This document shows, piece by piece, positions 11,501 through 23,700 of a stretch of DNA of 64,000 nucleotides; positions within the stretch are counted from its first letter, which is position 1; each line of letters begins with the position of its first letter. Below the pieces are notes generated by a model that worked only from the letters and a program-made list of their open reading frames with translations, searched no databases and was not told where the DNA came from. Position numbers and translations under genes: made by a program. Source of the DNA: Elysia chlorotica (Eukaryota > Mollusca > Gastropoda > Plakobranchidae); assembly GCA_003991915.1 (NCBI GenBank), contig RQTK01000315.1, forward strand, positions 114,501 through 178,500. The letters are read 5' to 3'.

Positions 11501-11919
11501 CTTAAGGCTTACCGTCAGTCCAAACTCATCGCATGCATTAGCGAAGCAATCGCAGAGTGCGGGGACATATATTAATGCTTACACTGCTCTTTAAATTTTT
11601 GACTCAGCATTCCCAAATTGGGTTATTGTATATGACCTTTGATCTTACCCTCAACATTTTTTAATTGACAGTGTTTGAAGTTCATTGTTGTCATTTTTAA
11701 GGATAGTATGTATACACAATAAAAAAACATTTATATAAAATTAATGTAAAACCGTTTTTCGTTTACTACTTACACATCATGTAATTATGTGAATAGGTTT
11801 TCCCCCTTCAGCTTCATGAAGGGGTAATGTATGAATGGTGGTGAGGTTGCAAGAGCAACAAATAAATGTGGGGAAGGGTGAGAAAGAAAGAGAGAGACAG
11901 AAAGACAGACTGTCAGACT

Positions 11920-11997
<78 letters not shown>

Positions 11998-12379
11998 GAC
12001 AGAGACAGAGAGAGAAGGAGAGAGATCAACTGATTGATTGGTTGATTGGTTTGGTATCATGGTGTTTCATATGAAGGGTGTGTCCGGTTGCTTTATTTCC
12101 AGATTCTCTCTCACCAAGATATCTTGTATGCATTGCAAACTGACATCCTATAAAATCTATATGTTTCATTGCCAGAGACTGATATCATTTAACTTTGAAG
12201 GAGTCTACATTGTGAAGGTTTTCCACATAATTTATGATGCTGTGTATTAACCAAGATTTTTTATTATCAGCCGGAAAGAGAACGCTCTCTTAAGTGCATT
12301 GTCGTACAACGCTATAGAGGGTTAAGACATTCCATGTTTTACTTGAAATTGTAATGTGCGCTTCCCATAATTATATCCT
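11427..12379. repeat. about 1-kb tandem duplication, copy 1
   Basis: Matches copy 2 at an offset of 1005 bp near the left end. It starts inside the LINE fragment (CTTGCCCCACGATCTTAG is present in both), then runs through a shared AT-rich part, a (CAGA)n block and a tail. The copy-1 (CAGA)n block, about 11885-12000, is shorter than that of copy 2. Confidence 0.92.
11885..12020. repeat. (CAGA)n microsatellite in copy 1
   Basis: About 20 tetranucleotide units flanked by GAGA-rich sequence. Confidence 0.95.
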
Positions 12380-12431
12380 GAAATGGGGCTATAGGTGGCT
12401 AAAAAATAGTTGAGACTATAATAGGTAATCG

Positions 12432-13448
<1,017 letters not shown>

Positions 13449-15149
13449 CTAGTTGCAATAGAAGATTTAAATACCTGAGCACTATCAAACGTTTCGATCT
13501 CAGACAATAAATGAAACCAACGTTGATATCGATTGAAATTTTATTGGCTCAAAAGAAATAATGGAAAAGTGATGTAAATAGACTAATCGAATTATTATCC
13601 TTTATCTATCCTACAGCCTTTTCTTATCATTAATTAAATTTATTCTTTCAGTAGTTATCAGATTTTCGAGGCAATAAGTGAAGAGATATTTAATCTTTTT
13701 TTTTTTTCGATCACTAGTTTTATAGTGGATAAAGATTTTGTTAGGATATTTCCCAATTGTAATTATTGATAACCTAGTTCATATTATGATTATAAAAATG
13801 TAATATGATACATTTTTAACTAATTCACTATCCATGCATTGCATAGTAGAAAAAAAAAGTTCAATTGGGTAATTAATTTTTTCTGAATTCATTGCCTTGT
13901 TTAGATGTTCTTGGCATCGTGATTAATTTAAATTTAGATCTATTGTGTGTGTGTGTGTGTGTGTTTGGTGTGGCTATGTCCCTGTGTGTTTTTCCCTCAT
14001 AATGCCAAGGTTTGCGATATAATATGAGATAGGATCTGTCAGTCGTTTCTTTAGTCGGGTGTCCAAGAATGGGATAAATTGATAAAGGTAAGACTTGCCG
14101 AAGATAGTTGTACAAATTAATATCTCATGATAAAGAATAGGCCTACTAACGGTGATTATATTTGTTTTGATCGATATGACAAGATAAGTAAACAGAAAAC
14201 AAAAGCAATTTAACAAGATTAGAATTTAGAATGGATTTGGTACTGTTAATGCACATGCATGCATACTCATCAAGATATACTAATCGCAATTATTTGTGGA
14301 AAGCAGGAACATTAGTACAGAAAGCAATAGAGTATTCATGACTATGTTACAGTATTGTCAATACGGGTGTACCTTCGCGCACACTTCTGACAGCATTGGA
14401 TTTAGCTATCATATCCGTCACAAACATAACAAATATTATATTTTTAATGTTTTATTTGTATTCCTTCACACTGTAGTTTACTTCAGATTTAGATATTATA
14501 ATTTAACTATTAATTTAGAGATTTATGTCTCATTGGTTGGATATTGTTGGTTATTACGAATTATATATAATGCCCCCTTTTCATTTCTTTCTTTTCGTTT
14601 TTAACGAATCTATCATTAAAAAGTTCAACCCTCAATCTGGTTTTCATTTTTTTATTCTATTTTTATATTTAGACATAAAAAATGTTTCAATATATTTATC
14701 AGTTAGATATTATCTTTCTAATATCTCTTCCTATTTATCTTTTCCGTGTAAATTCCTAGTGTGCATACAAACATTTTCCTTTCTTTTTTTTTTCCTTTTA
14801 TCGTTTTTGCGTCTGGTGAAGGTGTAAGGATGAAAGGTCACTTTTGTTTTTATGGAATTGTTTCGTAATTTTAGAGCACAAAACATACTTTTTTTTTAAT
14901 CAATCTTTTTGGTGCCTTGCAATACGCTATAGGCCTACATAACGTATCACAAACCAAACAAGTAACATATTAGAAGGTCTACAGTAGGCCACAGGCTATC
15001 ATAACTGAATAATTGTCAAGACGGCCATACCTCCCTCGTTCTACACGCTGTTGTTACAGGTTGTTATGGCTATTATAACGGTTGGCCTCTGCATAGAAGG
15101 ATGCCGTAGACTGCCCTAGTGAGGTCCATAATGAAGTGGTAAGTGTGCC
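13449..15149. other. AT-rich intergenic stretch
   Basis: No convincing gene. It contains a (GT)n run at about 13945-13966 and long T-rich stretches. The reading frames at 14296-14827 are low-complexity translations of AT-rich DNA. Confidence 0.6.
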
Positions 15150-16122
15150 CCATGTGTGTCTCTTTTCTGCTCAGCTTGGTGCGGACTCTCTCAGCTTTCC
15201 ATGCTCAACGGCTGGTTCTTCAAGGTCTGTGGACCAGCAGACGCTGTGATATAACTGACCCGCCCTCAACCAATCGCCGGGATCGTTTACTTTGTAAATT
15301 TTTCTTATTCTCAAAACTGTCGCCAAAAAACTGGGCTTCATTTTTGTGGCAATAGAGAGGTCGCTGTACTCATTGGGTATAGCTAAGTCTTTACAGGCGA
15401 ACGTGGCTTCAAGAAACTGCATGTTCGTCGTAGAGCTAATAATATCATCGGAGAGCAGTTGGTAGACCCAGTTGATCATGAACCAAGACTAGTCGCGTCT
15501 TCACCGAATGCTTTGCTCTTAAAGTCCGCATTTCATGCATATTAGTATGTGGCATTTGTTGCTGTTGCAGCATACACGCCAATAATTTTGGGCAGGACGT
15601 TTTCAAGCGTGGGTCCTGCAAAACAGGTGTCTATGTAAATGACTAGATGCTGGTATCTGTTGTTTTTATGAAGGTAAGTATTGGTTTCGTTGAGTTCCTT
15701 GGCGCTCATGTCACTGCCATCTATCCAGCAGACGTGCCCTGGCCTGCCGTGGTAGGAGATAATGACAAACACGTTGCCATTGGAATCAGAGTCTATGACC
15801 TTCCTGTTCCCTCCGTCTCAGCTTCTTGACGGCTGGTTTGTCTCCTTGCAACACCGCTTTGAACATCCTTTTTGTTGATTGAGTCTGCCTTGTCGATTTT
15901 TACACCATTATAAGTGTCGCGAAGATTATAGCTATAGAACACTTGTCATTTGAACAAGTTGTTTGAGGCGTCAGCTTCGTCATCATACACCATGAGCATG
16001 ATCTGCTTCTCGTGGATTCCCCCTTTCCTAAAAACGTGGTGGACGTGGCAGGCGTCTGCCTGCATGCCATAGTTGTACTAGTCATTGGCGCTAGCCAGTA
16101 CCAGAGACCAATTCTTTCCCTT
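15150..16122 (-). pseudogene. legumain (asparaginyl endopeptidase, C13) processed pseudogene
   Basis: Reading the - strand from 16122 gives KGKNWSLVLASAND, then a stop, then YNYGMQADACHVHHVFRKGG and QIMLMVYDDEADASNN. After frameshifts come TYNGVKIDK, NVFVIISYHGRPGHV, LVIYIDTCFAGPTLENVLP and GVYAATATNATY, and finally EYSDLSIATK. These are successive segments of the legumain catalytic domain in the right order, including the catalytic His (in YHGRPG) and Cys (in DTCFAG). The family cleaves after Asn in lysosomes. The copy is continuous with no introns, whereas animal legumain genes are split into many exons, and it carries at least two in-frame stops and several frameshifts. I therefore read it as a dead retrocopy. 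Its 3' limit, the prodomain part, is uncertain. Confidence 0.82.
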
Positions 16123-16487
16123 CTACTGCAAGACTAATGTAAAACAAGAGTCACAGTCTCCTCATGCTGCTCTTGACACACACACAGAGGGGGAGAGTGG
16201 CATCCGATACACACTTCTGGTCTTTTAAATACATGCACTGCCTAATAAACAATATAGTACACTTTGTGGAAAAAATAATTATCAATGATCACGATTTGTA
16301 TTTATCGAGTTGTATAATACAAACAAAAGGTCAAGAGCTTTTTCAAGATACATCTAAAACGTCGGATAACATCAACCGATGTGTTATTTAAAAAATTAAA
16401 GTAATTTTTGTTTGGTATTATGAAGACACGATAATACGATATATTAAGTGGTAGTGAGGCTCTAAGAATTACAGTGTTACGATGATT

Positions 16488-16488
<1 letters not shown>

Positions 16489-16553
<65 letters not shown>

Positions 16554-16786
16554 TGGTAGTAGTAGTAGTAGTAGNNNNNNNNNNNNNNNNNNNNNNNNNN
16601 NNNNNNNNNNNNNNNNNNNNNNNNNNNNNNNNNNNNNNNNNNNNNNNNNNNNNNNNNNNNNNNNNNNNNNNNNNNNNNNNNNNNNNNNNNNNNNNNNNNN
16701 NNNNNNNNNNNNNNNNNNNNNNNNNNNNNNNNNNNNNNNNNNNNNNNNNNNNNNNNNNNNNNNNNNNNNNNNNNNNNNNNNNNNNN

Positions 16787-16872
<86 letters not shown>
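16489..16872. repeat. (GTA)n microsatellite interrupted by a gap
   Basis: GTA units on both sides of the N run 16575-16786. Poly-Thr and poly-Val frames across it are not genes. Confidence 0.95.
16575..16786. other. assembly gap (N run)
   Basis: 212 N bases inside a (GTA)n repeat. The true length is unknown. Confidence 0.97.
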
Positions 16873-17264
16873 TTTTTCTTTTTTCAAGAGCACATATAGA
16901 TAGATATATTGTTGTTCAAATCACGTAACTCAATCTTAGTGTTCACAGATAGGTTATAATTAAACAACATCGATGATAAAAAAAATTGTTTCAGTGTGGC
17001 AAATCATTGCAGTTTCAACTTTGATTTGATTAAATTGAAACCCAATGTGTGTGCTATAAGTTTAGCGACTTAAAATTCTCCATAATGCTTACGCTTCGTG
17101 TCATCAATGATTCCATGAAAATTTTTAAACGCGCGCCTAAGTTCTACCTTTTTGATGATTGAAATTGAATCTGTGAGAGTTGTAAATACCTCTAACGATT
17201 CTTTGTGGCTTTTTTTATGTACTATTGTATTGTGTCAACATTATAATTCTGGTTATTTTTCCTT

Positions 17265-17339
17265 TGTAGTTGTGATAAGGGAAATTGTTAAGCGCGTTGA
17301 GCATGATAATTCGTGGAAGTGCGCTATATAAATACAAAA

Positions 17340-17394
<55 letters not shown>

Positions 17395-17396
17395 TT
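17265..17396 (+). mobile_element. retroelement (SINE/LINE) 3' tail with (ATT)n
   Basis: TAAGCGCGTTGAGCATG, then GTGCGCTATATAAATAC, leads into (ATT)n. This is the 3' tail shared by several SINE and LINE families of animals and ends in its typical microsatellite. The body upstream is too diverged to name. Confidence 0.6.
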
Positions 17397-17559
17397 ATTA
17401 TTCAATGTTTATCATTGGGGCAACCAGAATAGTGATTCTGAACAATCACTTTATTTTTCAAATAAATCAGAAATTCTCGAAATATGACAACGATTAAAAG
17501 CGACTTAAATATATTATTCCATCCACACAAAAAAGACACGATAAAAGCAGACATCTCTC

Positions 17560-17620
17560 CTTAAACTCAGTTAATAGTGCTTCGGGCTGACAAGCAGCAG
17601 GTATGAGGTTCGACCCCAAA
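17560..17620 (+). repeat. tRNA-like SINE head fragment
   Basis: CTCAGTTAATAGTGCTTCGGG followed by GTATGAGGTTCGACCCC gives weak A-box-like and good B-box-like segments, but no complete cloverleaf. Confidence 0.45.
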
Positions 17621-17911
17621 ATTATCTTACAAGATGATTTGTTATATACTAATCTATCAGGCACCTTTGTCGGTATTTCTACATTGAACATTAAAGATTT
17701 TGTCACAAACGCGCAAATTGTTTCAGATGGGAACCAAAGACGACCATGAATATCAAAATTTCTTAAAGAATATATTTTTTTAATGCAGTTAATAGAAATA
17801 CTTTAAGAAAGAGATACGAGTTGTTTTTGTCTAAATTTTTTCTTTCATTATGCACCGCGTTATTTTTTACTTGCACATAATTATATTATATATACGTCGC
17901 ACGTACAGTTA

Positions 17912-18108
17912 TTTTAGTTTCTTATGAAAAAATGATAGAGGAAACTTTTTATATATTTTATCTATAATTGTGTCAACTTTTTTTTTCATCAAGTCCCGCT
18001 GTTCTAAAATTTTTTTAGTTTCTTATGAAAAAATGATAGAGGAAACTTTTTATATATTTTATCTATAATTGTGTCAACTTTTTTTTTCATCAAGTCCCGC
18101 TGTTCTAA
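17912..18108. repeat. 101-bp tandem duplication, two copies
   Basis: The 96 bases from TTTTAGTTTCTTATG to CCCGCTGTTCTAA occur at 17912-18007 and again identically at 18013-18108, separated by a few T or A bases. Identity of the copies suggests a recent event or an assembly duplication. Confidence 0.95.
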
Positions 18109-18628
18109 GTTGTATGAATAGTCTTTTTTACTACAACAAACAAGTAAGTAAAGAAAGATATTTTTTTCATCCCTAGCATTTTTTTTTGTGAATGAACAAC
18201 AATCAATTATTAATCAAAATGATTATGTATCATCACCAAATTATCTAGACCTCCATTGCACCAGTAAAGGGCATATTACAGATTCACTTCAAAATCTTTA
18301 CTACTGTCAAATGCTACTTCAACTATCCCAGTATATGGCCTATTCCCCTAAATGTGTAACCCATTCCGTATAATAATATTTCTGGTAGCTTAGTTACTGA
18401 CTGACAAGATAGTATATACTTTGTAAAATAAAACACATAAAGATAATAATATACTTTGTAAAATAAAACACATAAGGTGAGAAGATGTCAAAGTTTATTG
18501 AATTTCTTCTCACGATGTTTTTCTTCAATCCAAACTCTTAAGTACAATTCAGTTGTATCCTCTGGTGTGAAAAAAATGTTCTTGTTGAAATTGAAATTTA
18601 ATTTGAACTTTAGAACTTCAACATGGAA

Positions 18629-18693
<65 letters not shown>

Positions 18694-20478
18694 AAGAGAG
18701 AGAGATAGAGAGAGAGAGGAAGAGTATTTGAGAGGAAAGGGGGGGTGAGATATTATAGAGGGAGAGGACGAAAGTGAAAGAGAGAGTGAAGGGGAAGGGG
18801 GGCTGATAAGGAGAAAGAGAGTAAAAATGGATGACAACTAGACAAAAAGATATACTAACTGACTAGCAGATGGACAGACAAACTGAGACAAAGATGGAGG
18901 AAAAAATAAAAAATTAGATTGCCTTTTGAGGACAAACATTGACAGTAGTCATGCTAGAAACAGAACGATATAGCAACATTTCAACTAGAACTGAAAAAAA
19001 ATAGAATTCTCAATTGATGTGTATCCTTTTTTGCTTTATTTCCATATTTGACTTCTCTAGATCACCAAGCACAAAAGACTCACAGAAATTCGATAATTTA
19101 ATGAAAATTGGTTGAGTTTATAGCCAACATCATTGGGGTTTTTTTCACATTCTAACACAAAAAAAATATTTCATAGATGTATAGAAACCCTTCTTTTCAT
19201 ATTTAAAAAAAAAATTGTTAACTTTCATATATCTGAGAGTATAAATGTATATAATAATCTATTATAATCTTTAAATTTAGAACATTTATGTATATTTTAA
19301 ATACAATATTATCTTGTAATACTTCAATTATCCAAACACACTTTATTTATGAATCATGTTTGTTCACGCAATGTTTACTTTTAATGCTAATGATAAAGCA
19401 GTAGACCAATAACAATCAATATGAAGGAAAAATGTTCATGTCTTAAAAAGATTAAAACCATGTAAATCAATACATAAAATTTAATGTACAGCAATGATAA
19501 AACATAAGAATAAGTTTTACTCACAGTAACATTATAAATCTATATGTAAAAATGAAACAGTTTAAAAATATTTTTCTCGACATTAAAGTGTAAAGCACAA
19601 AAATGCATTGGTGTATTCAGGAAAAATGTATAAAAACGTTAAAGTTCAATTTGAAAATTACTTTTGGATAAGTTAATGGACGGACTAAAGAAGCTGATTA
19701 TTTTTTTTCAAGTCAGTAAAATTTGATGCACTCCAGCTTTTTTTTCCACTGATAATTTGATTTCTAGAAGATTGAACCAGTTTGGCTAAGGGCTTTGGAG
19801 TCCATTGATATAATATCCTTTCATAATCATAACTTAACCAGGGACTGAAAGGCTTGTAGCACTATCACAATGAAAATGTTTTTATTTACATAACATAAAA
19901 AGAGTGTTGAAAAGACACTTCAAATTTGTGTGAAATGAAGAAGGTCACACTGTATAAGCAATTGATGTCCGTTTTATTATCCACGTGGTTTATCATCAAT
20001 ATATATTCTTTTGTGAAAGAAAATTTTAAATATCTGGGGAGTTGGTGTGCCTATGACGTATTTCTAGCCTCTTAGAGACCAGAACCATGGAAAAAAAAAC
20101 CTATGTCAAACCCATGGCAAAACAAAATAAAATAAAAGTAAAACTGTTTGATGATATAAAAAAGCAGATTACACTGATTTATTGCCATTCATTCAAGACA
20201 CCATTTTGGCCGATACAGATATGTATAGACATAAAAAAATCATTGTGCATTCCTACATAGTAAAAAACACTTTTGCCTATAGGCAGTGGATGATAATATA
20301 AATCTTAGATATTTTCTGACTCTGATAAGGTAAAAAAAAAGTTTTAATTTTCAGCTTAAACAATGCAACAATTGGGATTGGATTTGTACTTTAAAACAAT
20401 TGTTTTTGAAACCTAAACATTATTTGGAAAAGTAATGACTGTAAAATCAAGTGAATAAACCTAATCAATCATTCCAAG
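18109..20478. other. region downstream of CFAP47-like gene
   Basis: AT-rich, with an (AG)n block at 18625-18720. No coding pattern seen. The 3' UTR of the CFAP47-like gene must occupy the right-hand part; a possible polyadenylation signal on the - strand is the TTTATT at 20178-20183 (AATAAA on the transcript), about 300 bases past the stop. Confidence 0.5.
18625..18720. repeat. (AG)n microsatellite
   Basis: An AG run with a few CG and AA interruptions. Confidence 0.95.
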
Positions 20479-20703
20479 CTACTTTGCAGCAGCTGCTGTG
20501 TGCGACATCAGACTCGCGCCTTTGATAGGGGAGGAAACTGCGGTGGCAATGAGCTTGAGGTTCTCCCTGATGTAGTTCCTCCTGACGACCGGTTTCTGAA
20601 GCGGGGGGTGTGGGCCAGCGATGGGCTTGGCGGAAACTCCCCTGGGGGGCTGGTACTCAGGCAGGACACCGCGGATACAGTAGCTCCACTGCATGTCTGG
20701 GGT
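20479..20703 (-). CDS. CFAP47: CFAP47-like last exon, with stop
   Basis: The acceptor is GATTCAG at 20704-20705. It codes [20 protein letters not shown], the [12 protein letters not shown] region and [17 protein letters not shown], then TAAAAK and stop TAG. The NYIREN...SSPIKGASL block is the conserved CFAP47 C-terminus and the strongest single identifier of the gene. Confidence 0.93.
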   Translation of the reverse strand, partial: TPDMQWSYCIRGVLPEYQPPRGVSAKPIAGPHPPLQKPVVRRNYIRENLKLIATAVSSPIKGASLMSHTAAAAK

Positions 20704-23700
20704 CTGAATCATATCCATGGATGTGGAGGGAAAAGGTAGAGGATAAATCCATAGGAAACTGTGATCCACATGTGGAAGATATTGACTTTAAGAGTAAAGT
20801 TTGTGTTTTTAACATGTAGTCCAATAATGCATTATATTATTTTCTTGATAAACATTGGAGTTCTTTCCGAAATTTGCAACTATATAGAGGAGGCTATGTG
20901 TTATAAATTAAACAGGTAAAAGGTAAGTTTATAAACATTTCTTTATTTATCAAGTGTATGTATCATTAACAGGCATCTAGCTTTGATAACATTAGTAAGA
21001 TTATGTATGTGTCTCTAAAATTGTCCATGCAACATCATGAAACGGAACTCTCTACCTCTCACATGTTCTTACGGATCATACAGTTTCCTCTCTCTCCCCC
21101 AATTAAAGCTATTTCTGCTCTTCAGCCTATAGGATACTATTATATCATCACTACTTTCATTCTTCATCAACCAACAGCTAGTACACATTTGCAAATTTGT
21201 CTTTCCACAACTGCTGTATATCTCTGCCCCATCGTTCCAACTCCTCTGAGAATAAGATATTCTTGTTTTCCTCTTAATTTTCTCATCCCGTTATATCCCA
21301 CTCTGCAATCATTACTCCCGCCCTCAGCTACCTGTATGATAAGCTTGGCGTTGTAGAGCTTGCCGTAAACATTTGGCAAAAAGCTGACAGTGAACAACGT
21401 TCCAGCAGTCCCGCCAGGCATTAGCTCCCCAGTCTCAGGGGTCACAGAGAACTCAGGATCACTTCCTGCCTCAAAGAAAGCATTGAAAACCGCTGGGTGT
21501 CTGTTGAACGAGAGAGAGAGAAAAAGGTCAAGGTTAGAGAACTCAAGACAAAAATGGCTACCACATTATGTGCTTGAAAGTGTTTCCATTTGATAGTGAT
21601 TGTGTGTGTTGAGATTATTTCTTTTGTTGACATCAGTGATCCTAAGGGGTTTGCTATTTTATACTTATACAAAAGATCATTAGTAAATATGGGACTGCTT
21701 GAAAATTAACGTAACTCTTTTGATTTTTTTTTTTCATTCCAAAGAAGATTTATTAAATAATAAAGCAGAAAAAAATGTAATTTAATAGTTTGGTCATTTC
21801 ACCAAATGACTTGACAATTCTACATACACTTTTAGCAAAAGTAATCCATGAGACAGTAAAAAAAATAAATAATTGAATTGAAACTTGACTAGTCAGTTAC
21901 TGATAGAGCTGTTTTGTGTTACCAGACTTACTTTTGTTGAGAGTTGAGCCTGAAGCCAACGTTCGAAGCCTTGCCTAGTCCAGTGGCCTCGATCAGCACT
22001 GTGTCATCTACTGGAGGTTCTGTGGCCACGAACCTCAGTGGGAATTTCCACAACCCTCCTGTGGCTGCGCGCACCATCAGCGTTGTTTGATGGCTAGTTT
22101 GGGTAGCAGAGAACATGGTATTCTTGTTGAATCTCATGAATTCTATGTTTATATTGTATCTTGATAATCTTCTCATGTTGAGAGATTGAAATGATTCTTT
22201 TGTTATAGGCGAGAGCATGTAACGGTGGGGGGAAGTGGGGAAAGGTCCTGTTTTTTTTCTGTTTTGTTTTTTTGTTTTTTGTTGTGTTTTTTTTTTTGGG
22301 GGGGGGGGGATATTGAATTTTAGAGTCAACTTGACAATATGACATTTAAGAAAGAAACAGATCACGTATATGATCTGGGCTCTGATGTGCACTTTTCACC
22401 TGAGTACCATTATGCTCATTCAAAGTCACCCTTTTTTCCCCCAAAAATACACAATTCTTTGTTTGGAAAACTTTAAATAAAGAATTTCAGACTTCAACAA
22501 TAACCATGGTTTTTACAATTTAATAACCCATTGCTCAAAGTATAACCTTGTCCCTTGGAATTTGACTCAGATCATCTAAGGACACTCACTCCATGGTTTT
22601 GCAGGGTGTAAACCTCATGTTGAAGATGAGTGTGACCAGACCCGTCGCAGGGTCTCTGTAGTGACGTGCAATGCTCATGCTCAGAGAGTTCTTCAACACA
22701 TCTTCCGCCTCGTCACTTGCATGGGACAGTTCAAAGCTGAACTCTTCTGCTGTGGCCATGGCTTGTGGAGGGATTAAGGTAGAGACAGGGATCAAGAGAT
22801 TGATAGATAGAGAGATGGAGAGACGGTGAAAAGAATGAATGAATGATGGTAGCACAGCAAAGGAGAGAAAATATGTAGCCTACCAGGGAAAAACATAGTA
22901 TTGTAGACAATTTCTTGTTTTCGGATATTAGCAAAGTAGGTTGTTTTTCTTTAATTCCTAATTCTGTAATTACACCTAGAGAGATATTTTAAAATCCAAA
23001 AATTCCATAAAACATTACTAACTAACGTATACAAAGCAATAAATAAATGGGAAATTGAAAATTAAAACTTTTCTGCATTTTTCTGGCGCCTTTATGCATA
23101 ATATGAGATTTGTACAGAATTGGATCATTCCACAAGGAACTTAACTCATTGTAGAAAATATGATATGGTTGAGGGTAGGATTTTTGGTTAGCAAATTTTA
23201 CATTATTAGCGATCTTCCTTCACTTAGAAATGACTGTGCTTTATTTGATCTAAATTCTCATGACTTTGATATGTAGGTTTGTTGTTTAGCAGCACAGTAA
23301 CGGCTATTCTGATTTATATGCAGGTGTTGCTAACAAGTTTAGCGTACTTTTTAAATCAAGCTAATTTCATTTTAAAATAACATCAATAAAATTGATTGAA
23401 ACAAAATCATTAAATAAGGTCAACTTAATAATATGAGAAAAATGGAAATGTGAACAGAAGAATCATTCAAGGAACATAGTAATAAAAAAAAAGAAAATTC
23501 AAAAGGCAGCAACAAATATGTTTTTCGCACCAAGTTTTTCCAACTGAAAGCTACACCATTTCAAAAGAAAAGCATCATTATGTCGTCATTATTGTAAGTT
23601 GCTTTATTTTTTTACAGTATAAAGGTAGAGAAATTGTAAGTTTTAAAAGTTCATAAAATGTGTCTTTATTAACTCTTTAACCCCCGGCATAAAAAAAAGA

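Noticed and set aside
15542-15829. A working legumain gene
   Set aside because: Stops and frameshifts break the frame before and after the catalytic segments, and no introns or signal peptide are visible.
16477-16903. Poly-Thr and poly-Val frames across N bases
   Set aside because: A (GTA)n microsatellite and an assembly gap.
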